Shown here piece by piece: positions 1 through 8,930 of a stretch of DNA of 64,000 bases (positions are counted from its first letter, which is position 1; the number at the start of each line of letters is the position of its first letter). The DNA is from JBBQUN01 sp963698395. GTDB lineage: Bacteria > Actinomycetota > Acidimicrobiia > Acidimicrobiales > SZUA-35. The stretch lies in contig CAVOQQ010000001.1 of NCBI GenBank assembly GCA_963698395.1, positions 992,001-1,056,000 of the forward strand, written 5' to 3'. The notes under the pieces were generated by a model. The model was not told where the DNA came from. It searched no databases and saw only the letters and a list, made by a program, of their open reading frames with translations. The position numbers and the translations under genes were made by a program.

Positions 1-1
1 C

Positions 2-226
2 CTGTCGAACCGTCTCTCGAGTCGAGCCCTCGTCAGCTCGCTCATCACGCTGGCGAAGACCGCCGGCCTGCGGGTTGCGGCGGCCGGTGTCGACGACGAT
101 CTCCTCCGCGAGGAACTCCTCGAGCTCGGCTGCGCCACCGGCCAGGGACTCTGGCTGTCGCAGGCCATCAGCCCCGAGGCGGCGTCGGAGATGCTGCGCA
201 CCCGCTATCTCATCGAAGCGGGTTGA
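2..226 (+). CDS. EAL-domain protein, C-terminal fragment
   Basis: Only the last 74 codons are inside the window. The frame reads through AAAGVDDD, an ELGCATGQGL block and a short tail to a TGA. This order (G-V-E/D-x, then L-x-x-L-G-C-x-x-x-Q-G) is the C-terminal signature of EAL cyclic-di-GMP phosphodiesterase domains. The fragment suggests turnover or sensing of c-di-GMP, but the catalytic E-A-L and metal-binding residues lie upstream and cannot be judged. A degenerate EAL domain is possible. Confidence 0.75.
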   Translation: MSNRLSSRALVSSLITLAKTAGLRVAAAGVDDDLLREELLELGCATGQGLWLSQAISPEAASEMLRTRYLIEAG

Positions 227-264
227 CAGAAGCGGGCTGACACAAGCCGGCTGACCGGAGCCGG
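215..264. repeat. 14-nt tandem repeat over the EAL stop codon
   Basis: Three consecutive 14-nt units (215-228, 229-242, 243-256) of the form gaagcgggttgaca with a few substitutions, then a partial fourth unit. The first unit contains the TGA stop of the EAL gene, so expansion would leave the protein unchanged. No gene is seen between 227 and 319. Confidence 0.8.
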
Positions 265-307
265 CGTACGGGAGCTCACCCACTTTCACCGGGCTGACGC
301 ATCCCAC

Positions 308-313
308 TACCTT
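308..313 (+). promoter_or_regulatory. -10 box, leaderless type (acyl-CoA dehydrogenase)
   Basis: TACCTT ends 6 nt before the ATG at 320, placing the -10 at -12 to -7 relative to the start codon. No Shine-Dalgarno sequence is visible. This fits leaderless transcription. Confidence 0.5.
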
Positions 314-319
314 GCGGGA

Positions 320-1487
320 ATGGACTTTGCCCCCGATCCCGACCACGAGGCGATCCGAGAAGGTGTTCGCCGGGTGTGTTCGCAGTTCGACAACGACTAC
401 TGGCGCCGCCACGACGCCGAGCACGAGTTCCCGTGGGACTTCTATCGAGCGATGGCCGATGGTGGCTGGATCGGCATCGCCATTCCCGAGGAGTTCGGCG
501 GGGGTGGGCGCGGCATCACCGAGGCGTCGATCGTGCTCGAGGAGGTGGCGGCTTCGGGCGCGGCGATGAACGGATGCAGCGCAATCCACATCTCGATGTT
601 CGGGATCAACCCGATCACCAAGCACGGCACCAAGGAACAAAAGGAGACGTACCTTCCGCAGGTGGCCGATGGTCGTCTGCACGTGGCCTTCGGTGTCACC
701 GAGCCCGACGCCGGCACCGACACCACCTCGATCAAGACCCGGGCGTGGCGAGACGGCGACCACTACGTGGTGCGCGGTGCCAAGGTCTGGACATCGAAAG
801 CCGAGTACTGCCAGAAGGTGCTGCTGCTCGTGCGCACGACACCGATCGAGGAGTGCAAGCGTCGCACCGATGGGCTCACCCTGCTGCTCGCCGACCTGCA
901 ACGACCGGAGGTCACCATCACGGCGATCCCGAAGGTCGGTCGCAACGCCGTCGTCTCCTGCGAGACGGTCTACGACGATCTCCCGGTGTCGCTCGACGAT
1001 CGGATCGGCGAGGAGGGAGCCGGTTTCAAGTACCTGCTCGACGGTCTGAATCCCGAGCGAGTGCTGATCGCGTCCGAGGCGCTCGGCATCGGACGCGTCG
1101 CGGTCAAGACGGCCGTCGACTACGCCAATCATCGTGAGATCTTCGGCCGACCGATCGGCAAGAACCAGGGCCTCGCCTTCCCGCTCGCCGAAGCCCACGC
1201 CCGGCTGAACGCCGCCGAGCTGGCCATTCGTGAGGCGTCGTGGCGCTACGACAACGGCCTGCCCTGCGGCGAGCAGGCGAACATCGCCAAGTGGCTGGCG
1301 GCCGACGCCGGCTATCAGGCCGCCGACTGGGCCATGCAGGTCCACGGCGGCTTCGGCTACGCCAGCGGAGTACCACGTCGAGCGCTACTGGCGTGAGGCT
1401 CGCCTCATGCGGATCGCCCCGGTCAGCCAGGAGATGGTCATGAACTACGTGTCCGAGCACGTGCTCGGGTTGCCCCGGTCGTACTGA
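320..1487 (+). CDS. Acyl-CoA dehydrogenase (one frameshift near the C-terminus)
   Basis: Flavoprotein that oxidises acyl-CoA to trans-2-enoyl-CoA in beta-oxidation or a related degradation route. The three-domain fold is visible: an N-terminal helical part; the middle beta domain with FGVTEPDAGTDT and a following WTSKA block; and the C-terminal helices with the QVHGGFGYA motif. One extra G near 1366-1368 moves the frame after GFGYAS. The expected continuation, EYHVERYWREARLMRIAP to a TGA at 1487, is intact in the next frame. With the shift removed the protein has the normal family length, about 388 residues. The substrate cannot be told. The clean resumption favours a sequencing error over a real mutation. 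Confidence 0.88.
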
Positions 1488-1503
1488 AGCCCATACTGAC
1501 CCC

Positions 1504-2068
1504 ATGACTGTTGCTGCCATCGTGCTCGCTGCCGGAGCCGGCTCCCGATTCGAGGGCGACGGATCACAAGCTGCGGGCCGATCTTCCGGGGCAAGCCGGT
1601 GTGCTCGTGGGTCTTCGACGCAGTCGAAACCGCCTCGTTCAACCAGGTCTACGTGGTGACCGGAGCGGTCGATCTCGACCGATCTGATCCCCGCGAGCTT
1701 CACGGTCGTGCGCCGCCGACGGATTGGGCAGAGGGACAGGCTCGCACGATCCAGGCCGGGCTGCGTCGGGCCGAGGCCGACGGCCATCGGGCGGTCGTGA
1801 TCGGACTGGCCGATCAGCCGCTCGTGCCCGCCTCGGCGTGGCGATCGGTCGGCGCGTCGATGGGCGACATCGTCGTCGCCACGTTCGACGGCGAACGACG
1901 GCCACCGGTCAAGTTCGAACGCTCCGTGTGGCCACTGCTGCCGACCGAGGGTGACGAGGGAGCTCGCACCGTGCTTCGGGCTCACCGAGAGCCGTGTTTC
2001 CGAGGTAGCGTGCACGTGGAAATCCGATCGACATCGACACCCAGAAGGATCTCGCCCAATGGAGCTGA
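1504..2068 (+). pseudogene. MobA-like NTP transferase (several frameshifts as read)
   Basis: The start MTVAAIVLAAGAGSRFEG carries the LAAGxGxRF nucleotide-binding motif of the MobA/MocA nucleotidyltransferases, which attach CMP or GMP to molybdenum cofactor. GLADQPLVPASAW further on is the second family motif. At least five single-base shifts are needed to follow the protein (near 1562, 1590, 1685, 1715 and 2022); it then ends QKDLAQWS at a TGA overlapping the next start by 10 nt. The following CoxG-like gene is a frequent neighbour in aerobic CO dehydrogenase and other molybdenum hydroxylase clusters, which supports a molybdopterin cytidylyltransferase-type role. Confidence 0.7.
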
Positions 2069-2818
2069 CCAACGAATTCAACATCGATCGCCCGATCGAC
2101 GACACCTGGCGCATCCTGAACGATCTCGAGTTCATCGCACCGTGCATGCCGGGCGCGCAGCTCCAAGAGATCGAGGGCGACGAGTATCGAGGCATCGTCA
2201 AGATCAAGGTCGGTCCGATCACGGCCAAGTACGCAGGCAAGGCGAGCTTCATCGAACAGAACGAGGCCGAGAAGACCGCCCGGCTCAAGGCCGAGGGTCG
2301 TGATCCCCGCCAGGGCAACGCCAACGCACTGATCACCGCCACGATGGAGCCGGTCTCCGACGACGTCACCACCGTCAAGATCCACACCGATCTCAGCCTC
2401 AGCGGCAAGATCGCCAGCTTCGGTCGTGGTGCCATCGAAGACGTGTCGAAGAAGATCCTCACCCAGTTCGCCGACAATCTGCGCGACAAGCTCGAAGCCG
2501 GTGACGCTCGAGCACCGTCGCGCCGGCCGAAACGGCTGCGCCTGCGGCCGAAGCATCGACGGCTGCCACCGAGTCGGCATGCCCGGCGCCGCAGCACCGG
2601 CGGCCGAAGCATCGACGCCGGCTGCATCAGCACCGACCAGCGAGACGCCGGCCGAGAGCCCGGCCGAGAGCAAGGTGCGCAAGATCGAATCGCCCGAGCC
2701 GAAGCCCGTCGACATCCTCGCCGTCACCGGCGATTCCGTCGCCAAACGGGTGGCGCCGATCCTCGGTGGCGTGCTGCTGCTGATCCTGCTGCGCATCCTC
2801 CTGGGCCGCCGCAGCTGA
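2059..2818 (+). pseudogene. CoxG-like SRPBCC protein (two frameshifts as read)
   Basis: The protein starts MELTNEFNIDRPIDDTWRIL, followed by IAPCMPGAQL, the conserved opening of the CoxG family. CoxG is known as a membrane anchor or assembly factor for CO dehydrogenase. An SRPBCC fold covers about the first 150 residues. Next comes an Ala/Pro/Glu-rich linker, crossed by shifts near 2510 and 2580, and then a C-terminal hydrophobic helix (VAPILGGVLLLILLRILLG) before the stop at 2818. The shifts lie in the low-complexity linker, so only the linker sequence is uncertain. It overlaps the MobA-like gene, and the two probably form one transcript. Confidence 0.75.
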
Positions 2819-2832
2819 GCGTCGTTTCCCAC

Positions 2833-3345
2833 ATGATCGAGCCACTCGATGACATCACCGTCGTCACTCGACTCATCGGACGATCTCCCATGGGAGCGTT
2901 CGACGTCGTCGTTCGGCGCGCCGACGGCAGCCCCGTCGTACTCGAGAACGAGCCGCTCCTCGAATCGCGGCCGCCCCATGCCGACGCGCTACTGGCTGGC
3001 CGATCGGGCACTGAACAAGGCCATCGGTCAACTCGAGTCGACCGGGGGTGTCAAGCAGGCCGAAGCCGCGGTCGGACTCGAGCGCGATCCGCGTGACGCA
3101 CGACGCCTACGAGGCCGAACGCGATGCGCTCATCCCCGACGATCACGACGGGCCCCAGGCCCTCCGCCGGGGTCGGTGGCACCCGAGAGGGCGTCAAGTG
3201 CCTCCACGCTCACTACGCCAACTATCTCGTGAACGGCGGACGATCCGGTCGGCGCAGTGGGTCCACGATCGGCTGGAGACAGGTCGGCAAGGCGTTCGAC
3301 CCATCCAAACCCGGCATCATCTCGACCTGGGACCAGGCCGAGTGA
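2833..3345 (+). pseudogene. DUF501 family protein (several frameshifts as read)
   Basis: It begins MIEPLDDITVVTRLIGRSPM. The diagnostic DUF501 block GGTREGVKCLHAHYANYL is present, and the protein ends DPSKPGIISTWDQAE. At least four single-base shifts (about 2967, 3085, 3160 and 3245) break the frame. The family has no defined biochemical role. In many actinobacteria DUF501 sits directly upstream of ppx, as here: its stop overlaps the GTG start of the Ppx gene by 4 nt. Conservation between the shifts suggests the gene is functional in the organism. Confidence 0.8.
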
Positions 3346-4299
3346 GCACGCCGATCGCCATCATCGACTTCGGAACGATCACCACCCGTTTGCTGATCGT
3401 CGACGGCGAGGGCAAACCGGTCGATCGATGATCAACCGGTCACACCGGATGGGCGCCGATCTCGCCGAGACGGGCCGCATCGGTCCCGATGGCCTGGCCC
3501 GGGTCGAAGCGGTCCTGCCTCGACTACCGCCTGCGCATCGACACCGCCGACGTCGGCACGATCTGGGCCATCGCCACCTCGGCCGCTCGCGACGCGGCCG
3601 ACCGATCCGCCCTGGCCGAGTTGGTCGAACGGGTGTTCGGGGTCGAGCTCGACATCATCGACGGCGCCACCGAAGGCCGCCTCGCCTTTGCCGGCGCCAC
3701 CGCAGCCCTGATCGGTGACGACCCGACGAAGCTCTTCGTCGTCATCGACATCGGTGGAGGGTCGACCGAGTTCTCCTATGGCAACGGCAACGACGGACTC
3801 CTCGGTGTCCACTCGATCGACATCGGGGCGAGCCGGGTGACGTCGACCTACTTCGAGCACGACCCGCCCCACGCCGCGGAGCTCTCGGCTGCGCTGTCGG
3901 TCATCGAGCTCCATCTCGACGACGTGGTCGCGCGAGATGCCGAGCATCGCGGCGGCCATCGCTTCGGGCACCGTCATCGGGGTCGGTGGGACCATCACCA
4001 CGGTCGGCGCGGTCGAGATCGGTCTGATCGGCGACGACCGCAGCGCACTCCAACACTTCGTGCTCCCGCTCGACGCAGTCGAAGACGTGTTTCGCACGCT
4101 CGCCACCGAGCCCCGAGACGCTCGACGTTACAATCCTGGGCTCCCCGAGAACCGGGTGGACCTGATCGTCGGGGGTTGTTGCGTGCTGGTGGAATCGATG
4201 CGGCATCTGGCCATCGACGAGATCGTCGTTTCCGAGCATGACCTGCTCGACGGTGCCGCCGGCGACCTCCGCCGGCGTCTCGAGGAATCGTCGTGGTAG
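3342..4299 (+). pseudogene. ppx: Ppx/GppA exopolyphosphatase (frameshifts as read)
   Basis: ASKHA-fold phosphatase expected to release phosphate from inorganic polyphosphate or pppGpp. The phosphate-1 loop AIIDFGTITTRLLIV is at the start. IATSAARDA and DGATEGRLAF follow, then the phosphate-2 motif VIDIGGGSTEFSYG, and late GVGGTITTV. Shifts occur near 3427, 3520 and 3935. The GTG start at 3342 overlaps the DUF501 stop, and the gene ends at a TAG overlapping the next GTG. An Asn is normal in DIGTNTTR; here the track reads Ile, which may be another base error. Confidence 0.85.
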
Positions 4300-4894
4300 C
4301 ACTCAACACCACGCTCATCGGCCGCCGACTGGTGCTGCGACCCCTGCGGTCCGAAGACTTCCCCAACTGGCGCGAAGTCCGTCGACGCAACGCCGACTGG
4401 CTCACCAAATGGGAGCCGAGCCGGCTCCCGGGTTCCCCCGATGTCATCGAAGATCGCATCCGCCTTCTCGCTGCGCTGCCACGCCCGCGAACGTGAATGG
4501 CAACTCGGCGCCGGCTACGGCTTCGGCGTGTTCGTCGGCGGCCAGTTCGCCGGCGAGGTCAATCTCAACTCCGTGCAACGCGGCCCGTTCCAGAACGCCT
4601 ACGTCGGGTTACTGGGTCGACGAGGCCCAAGCCGGACAAGGTTTCACCCCCGAGGGCGTCGCTCTCGTCGCCCGATTCGCCTTCGAGACACTCGGTCTGC
4701 ACCGTCTCCAGATCTCGATCGTTCCCCGCAACACGGCCTCGCGACGCGTGGTCGAGAAACTCGGCATCCGGGCCGAAGGCGTCGCCGAGCGCTACCTCGA
4801 GATCAACGGCACCTGGGAAGACCACATCCGCTTCGCCATCACCACAGAAGAGTGGGTCGAACGCCGCTCCGAGTTCGACAAGCACTGGCTCTAG
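4293..4894 (+). pseudogene. RimJ-like GNAT N-acetyltransferase (two frameshifts as read)
   Basis: The protein opens with TLIGRRLVLRPLRSEDF, typical of RimJ/RimL-type acetyltransferases. The acetyl-CoA site appears as WVDEAQAGQGFTPEGVALVA, then HRLQISIVPRNTASRRVVEKLG and a closing W-E-D-H-I-R-F. Shifts near 4485 and 4610 split it into three frames. The family acetylates protein N-termini, amino sugars or antibiotics; ribosomal protein alanine acetylation is the common assignment but is not proved here. It overlaps the Ppx stop and is the last gene of the rightward run that starts with the MobA-like gene. Confidence 0.8.
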
Positions 4895-4899
4895 CCTTT

Positions 4900-4927
4900 G
4901 AGGTGCTCCGCACCTCGGGCTTCGCCC
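4900..4927. terminator. Paired hairpins between convergent genes
   Basis: GAGGTGC-TCC-GCACCTC (4900-4916) is directly followed by GGGC-TTC-GCCC (4917-4927), five bases after the acetyltransferase stop. A third inverted repeat, GGAGTTT/AAACTCC, spans 4974-5000 before the convergent hydratase ends. There is no T-run, so intrinsic termination is only likely. The site could serve both strands. Confidence 0.55.
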
Positions 4928-5033
4928 ATCCGAACTCGTTTGCGCGGGGCGTGGCCGGCCTTGGGGGTTCGTTGGAGTTTCTCGCTGCGCTCCAAACTCC
5001 CGAGCCCTTGGCGCGACCGCGGGCGCTCGAGCT

Positions 5034-5789
5034 CTACTTCTTGGCGGAGATGCGGGCTTTCAGCTTGGCCAGTTGGGCCTGGAAGGCAGGCTGGCGGGTC
5101 GACCATGACTGCGGACCGAGTTCGTAGTTGACGGCGGCATCCTGCGTCCCGAGCGCCACGATGTCGCGGAGGCTCTCCTTGGTGCGGAGCACGAGTTCAC
5201 GTGGCACCTCGGCGAGCCGTTCGGCCATCTTCTGGGCTTCGGCGAGCAGCTGATCGTCGGCGAAACACTTGTAGGCGAGCCCGACTCGTTCCGCCTCGGG
5301 GCCGTCGAGGATCTCGCCGAACAGCACCGCGGCAGCGGTGGCCTGAGGCCCGGCAATGCGGTGATACATCCAGGTGTGTCCGCCGCCGGGATGGATACCG
5401 ATCTGCAGGAACCGGTCGTCGAACTTGGCCGACACGCCGGCCAGTCGGACATCGCAGATGAGCGCGAGGTTCATGCCGGCACCGACGGCGGCACCGTTGA
5501 CCGCAGCGATCGTGGGCAGCGGCGACCGACCCACGCGTAGGAAGCCCTCATAGATGGCGAGCAACCCTTCTTCGGCGGACTCGCCGAGGTGGGTGAGATC
5601 CGCACCGGCGCAGAAGGCCGGAGCCGCTCCGGTGACCACGAGCGACTTCACGCTCTCGTCGGCCTCGAGCTCGTCGAGTGCTTCGGCCACTTCGTCGCAC
5701 ATCGCGAGCGTGACCGCGTTGCGGCGATCGGGATCGTTGAGCGTGATGGTGGCGACGGAATTGACGACGGAAACGGTGACGAGACTCAT
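5034..5789 (-). CDS. Enoyl-CoA hydratase/isomerase family protein
   Basis: Crotonase-fold enzyme of 251 residues, probably hydrating or isomerising enoyl-CoA in fatty acid or amino acid degradation. The N-terminal VATITLNDPDRRNAV is typical. The first oxyanion-hole segment is APAFCAGADL; the second is AAVNGAAVGAGMNLALICD. In classical hydratases two glutamates follow these; here the second catalytic region reads DDRFLQIGIHPGGG with no clear Glu, so the exact reaction is open. It stands alone on the minus strand, converging on the acetyltransferase gene. Confidence 0.9.
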   Translation of the reverse strand: MSLVTVSVVNSVATITLNDPDRRNAVTLAMCDEVAEALDELEADESVKSLVVTGAAPAFCAGADLTHLGESAEEGLLAIYEGFLRVGRSPLPTIAAVNGAAVGAGMNLALICDVRLAGVSAKFDDRFLQIGIHPGGGHTWMYHRIAGPQATAAAVLFGEILDGPEAERVGLAYKCFADDQLLAEAQKMAERLAEVPRELVLRTKESLRDIVALGTQDAAVNYELGPQSWSTRQPAFQAQLAKLKARISAKK

Positions 5790-5839
5790 GGACGTCGATT
5801 CTGCCAGGTGTTGGCCGCCGCCGTGTAAACAGTCGCGCG

Positions 5840-6364
5840 TCAGCGCAGGTCGAGATCGGTCCCGCTGCCGAGTCGGTCGTCGCCGGGGCCTGACGCTCGA
5901 TCGGAGCGGCGACCCGTTGGCGCCATCGTGATTGCGTGGATCGCTGCGATGGTCTCGTCGCCGATCGCCTCGAGGGTCGACATCAACGTGTCGAGATGGC
6001 GAGGGTCCTCAGGGAGGTCGTGGTGGTAGGCCCAGATCAACATCGCCGACTCGATGGCGGCCGCGTCGACCACCCGGAACGAGAGGAACCGGCGTGACTC
6101 TTCGAACTCGAAACCACGGTGAGCGAGAAAGGCGCGCAGCAATGCCGCCTTGGCCGGCTGATCGGCGCCGATCGGCACGTCGATCCACTCCTCCGCCGAG
6201 GAGGCGACGCTCGTGAGCGGCGCAGCGGCCTGATGACCGAGGATGACGTTCGGTCCGAGCTCGAAAGGAACGTCGCACGTCGGACAGGTCGTGAACCACT
6301 GCTCCCGAGGCCCGTCACATGACGGACAGAGCGCGGCGTCGCCATTGTCAGGACGTTTCCTCAT
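5840..6364 (-). CDS. Zinc-ribbon protein of unknown function
   Basis: A 174-residue soluble protein. Near the N-terminus two CxxC pairs, CPSCDGPREQW and TCPTCD, form a compact zinc ribbon. The rest (EEWIDVPIGADQPAKAALLRAFLAHRGFEFEES) resembles small domains that annotate as putative signal-transducing DUF2007-like proteins, with an Arg/Asp-rich tail. The start was placed at the ATG immediately before the ribbon; longer in-frame extensions are unconvincing and run into the Maf promoter. It is divergent from maf. No function can be assigned. Confidence 0.65.
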   Translation of the reverse strand: MRKRPDNGDAALCPSCDGPREQWFTTCPTCDVPFELGPNVILGHQAAAPLTSVASSAEEWIDVPIGADQPAKAALLRAFLAHRGFEFEESRRFLSFRVVDAAAIESAMLIWAYHHDLPEDPRHLDTLMSTLEAIGDETIAAIHAITMAPTGRRSDRASGPGDDRLGSGTDLDLR

Positions 6365-6476
6365 GAAGAGTGCATCGGCGCGCAGCCGCCACTTCTGAAG
6401 CAGAAGCCCGCGTGATGAGTCGAACGGACCGAACCGCGTGTGATGGTCCCGGCATGGCCTTTCGGGGCCGGTCGCA

Positions 6477-6482
6477 TAACCT
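6477..6482 (+). promoter_or_regulatory. -10 box upstream of maf
   Basis: TAACCT ends 7 nt before a GTG at 6490, which is directly followed by the ATG at 6493. The spacing suits leaderless initiation at GTG or ATG. Confidence 0.4.
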
Positions 6483-6492
6483 TGAAGACGTG

Positions 6493-7107
6493 ATGTCCCG
6501 AGCCCCACTCCTGCTGCTCGCATCGGGGTCCCCGCGTCGACGGGAGCTGCTCGAACTGCTGCTCGGCTCGATCGACATCGAGGCGGCCGACATCGATGAA
6601 ACACCACTCGCAGGCGAGCAGGCACACGATCTCGTGCGGCGCCTCGCCGAGGAGAAGTGCTCGGTGGTTGCTCGGCGTCACACCGGGCGGACCATCATCG
6701 CTGCCGACACCGTCGTGGTGCTCGATGGCGACATCCTGGGCAAGCCCGTCGATCGCCATGATGCTGCCACCATGCTTCGACGCCTGGCGGGGCGACGGCA
6801 CCAGGTCATCTCGGGGATCGCCGTCACCCACCAAACGAAGAGGGCGAGCGTGACCGAGACGACCGAGGTCGTCTTTCGCTCGTTGAGCGATGCCGAGATC
6901 GATTGGTATCTCGGCACCGGTGAGGCCGACGACAAGGCGGGGGCCTACGGGATCCAGGGACGGGCGGCGCTGTTCGTCGAACGAGTCGAGGGCAGCTATC
7001 ACAACGTGGTCGGTCTGTCAGTGGCCTCGGTCGACGCCCTGATGCAATCCATGGGTCTCGACCTGCTCGACTTCGAGCAGTCGGTTGCAGCGGGCCGAGC
7101 GCGATGA
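6493..7107 (+). CDS. maf: Maf family nucleotide pyrophosphatase
   Basis: A 204-residue house-cleaning pyrophosphatase that hydrolyses modified or canonical NTPs to the monophosphate. The family signature LLASGSPRRRELLELL is at the N-terminus. The catalytic AADTVVVLDGDILGKP and the late GAYGIQGRAALFVERVEGSYHNVVGL are also present, so the site looks complete. It may start at the adjacent GTG (6490). Its TGA overlaps the next ATG by 4 nt, which suggests translational coupling with the membrane protein downstream. Confidence 0.92.
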   Translation: MSRAPLLLLASGSPRRRELLELLLGSIDIEAADIDETPLAGEQAHDLVRRLAEEKCSVVARRHTGRTIIAADTVVVLDGDILGKPVDRHDAATMLRRLAGRRHQVISGIAVTHQTKRASVTETTEVVFRSLSDAEIDWYLGTGEADDKAGAYGIQGRAALFVERVEGSYHNVVGLSVASVDALMQSMGLDLLDFEQSVAAGRAR

Positions 7108-8180
7108 ATCCCAGCGGCAGTGGCGAGATCGCCTCGGTCGACGACGCTCTCGTGCAGCAGTCCGGTGATGCCGCCGGTCTCGACGTCGGCAGCATCATCA
7201 AGCGGGGGGCGTTCCTGACGCTGGGAGTCCTGTCGCTGTATCTGCTGCACCCCAAGGTGATCGAGGTCGTTTCCTCTGCCGAGCGGTTCCGCACGATCCA
7301 TGCGAACTGGTTCGTGGTGATGCTGGTCATGGAAGCGCTCAGCTTCGTCTGCACCTGGTGGCTGATTCGAATCGTGTTGCCGAGCGTGTCCTGGTTCGTC
7401 GCCGCAACGAGCCAACTCTGTGCCAATGCGGTGAGCCGTGTCGTTCCGGGGGCGGCCGCCGTCGGCGGGGCAACGCTGTATCGCATGCTGTCGGTCAGCG
7501 GGGTGAGCGCGGCCGAGGCGGGAGGGGCTCTCGCCGCCACGTCGATCCTCTCCACCGCAGCGTTGTTCGCCATCCCGGCAACGGCTCTGCTCATCGCGCT
7601 GCTCGGAGCGCCCGTCCCCGAGAGCTTGTGGCCGGCAGCGGTCGCCGGCGGCGTCATGTTCGTGGTGCTGGTCGGTGCCGGTGCGATTGCCGCCGCCTTC
7701 GACCGGCCCCTTCTCATCCTCGGTCGAGCGATCAACAGAGTCGTGGTGCCGATCTCCGCTCGACTGCACCGACCGAGGAGCCTCGATCCCCAGCACCTGC
7801 TCGATGAACGAGATCGTCTGCGAGGAGTGGTCGACGCCGCATGGGGGCGCTCCATCGTCGCCGCCGCCGGCAACTGGGCCTTCGACTACCTCGCCCTGGT
7901 GTCTGCGCTCTACGGCGTTGGTGCCAATCCCCGCCTCAGCATCGTGCTGCTGGCCTACGCCGGCGCGCAGGTCCTGGCGATGATCCCGCTCACCCCCGGC
8001 GGGTTCGGCTTCGTCGAGGCGGGCTTGCTCTACCTGCTCGTCGTCTCCGGCATCTCCACCCAAGACGCCGCCCTCGCCACGGCGGCCTATCGGGCCGTGT
8101 CGTTCCTCTTCCCGATCCTGCTCGGTACTCCGGCCTTTCTTGCCCACCGCTCGCGATTCAAGCTGCAGCCCGCCGACTAA
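7104..8180 (+). CDS. YbhN/LPG-synthase-TM (UPF0104) membrane protein
   Basis: A 358-residue integral membrane protein with about eight hydrophobic helices. It matches the flippase-like domain found in lysyl-phosphatidylglycerol synthases and YbhN proteins: an early helix after IIKRGAFLTLG, an AVSRVVPGAAAVGGATLYRML loop and the late PLTPGGFGFVEAGL motif. There is no aminoacyl-transferase domain. Proteins of this type are thought to move lipids or lipid-linked molecules across the membrane; the cargo here is unknown. It overlaps the maf stop. Confidence 0.85.
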   Translation: MNPSGSGEIASVDDALVQQSGDAAGLDVGSIIKRGAFLTLGVLSLYLLHPKVIEVVSSAERFRTIHANWFVVMLVMEALSFVCTWWLIRIVLPSVSWFVAATSQLCANAVSRVVPGAAAVGGATLYRMLSVSGVSAAEAGGALAATSILSTAALFAIPATALLIALLGAPVPESLWPAAVAGGVMFVVLVGAGAIAAAFDRPLLILGRAINRVVVPISARLHRPRSLDPQHLLDERDRLRGVVDAAWGRSIVAAAGNWAFDYLALVSALYGVGANPRLSIVLLAYAGAQVLAMIPLTPGGFGFVEAGLLYLLVVSGISTQDAALATAAYRAVSFLFPILLGTPAFLAHRSRFKLQPAD

Positions 8181-8192
8181 GGTCTGGCCGGT

Positions 8193-8912
8193 ATGGCAGA
8201 ACTCACGATTTCGCAGATCTGGCGCTATCCGGTCAAGTCGCTCGGTGGTGAGCTGCTCGACGAGGTGGAGGTTGCAGCGAACGGCATCAGCGGCGATCGA
8301 GGGTGGGGGCTCCACCAGCTCGCCTCGGGCATGATCCTCACCGCTCGCCGTCGGCCGGAACTGCTGTTCGCCTCGGCAAAGGTGGTCGATGGACAACCCG
8401 TCATCACCCTTCCCGATGGCTCGATTGCCTCCGACGACGCCACCCTGTCGACGTGGTTGGGCGAGCCGGTCGAGCTTCGCCAGGCCAGCGACGACGCCGG
8501 CGGCACCTATGAGACGCCGATCGATGCCGAACACGAAGATGCCAACCCCTGGGTGTCGTGGTCCGGCCCGACGGGCTCGTTCCACGACTCGACCAAGTCA
8601 CGGATCTCGCTCGTGAGCACGACCACACTCGGCGACTGGGACATCCGTCGGTTCCGCACCAACCTCGTGCTCGAGGGCTCGGGCGAAGACGACCTGGTCG
8701 GCTCGAACGTCCGCCTCGGCGCATCGGCCATGCTCGTCGTGAACAAGGCCATCGACCGCTGTGTCATGGTGACTCGTCCCCAGCCGGATCTCGAACGCGA
8801 TCTCGACGTGTTGCGAACCATCAACCGGGAGCGGAACTCGAACCTGTCGGTTGGCGGCAATGTGCTGTCGTCGGGCACGATCCGGATCGGCGACACCGTC
8901 GCCGTCGCCTGA
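8193..8912 (+). CDS. MOSC domain-containing protein
   Basis: A 239-residue protein with a MOSC N-terminal beta-barrel domain (ISQIWRYPVKSLGGE, GDRGWGLHQ) and a C-terminal MOSC domain (FRTNLVLEG, then the conserved cysteine in KAIDRCVMVTRPQPDLE). MOSC proteins such as YcbX and mARC bind molybdenum cofactor or carry sulfur and reduce N-hydroxylated compounds. A TAAGGT hexamer lies 9 nt before the ATG. The gene follows the membrane protein after 12 nt and precedes the acyl-CoA ligase by 18 nt. Confidence 0.88.
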   Translation: MAELTISQIWRYPVKSLGGELLDEVEVAANGISGDRGWGLHQLASGMILTARRRPELLFASAKVVDGQPVITLPDGSIASDDATLSTWLGEPVELRQASDDAGGTYETPIDAEHEDANPWVSWSGPTGSFHDSTKSRISLVSTTTLGDWDIRRFRTNLVLEGSGEDDLVGSNVRLGASAMLVVNKAIDRCVMVTRPQPDLERDLDVLRTINRERNSNLSVGGNVLSSGTIRIGDTVAVA

Positions 8913-8930
8913 GCAAGACTGGAGCCCCTG

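Noticed and set aside
1504..4894. A block of true pseudogenes from genome decay
   Set aside because: All genes are affected by single-base indels with conserved sequence between them, which suits sequence error better than decay.
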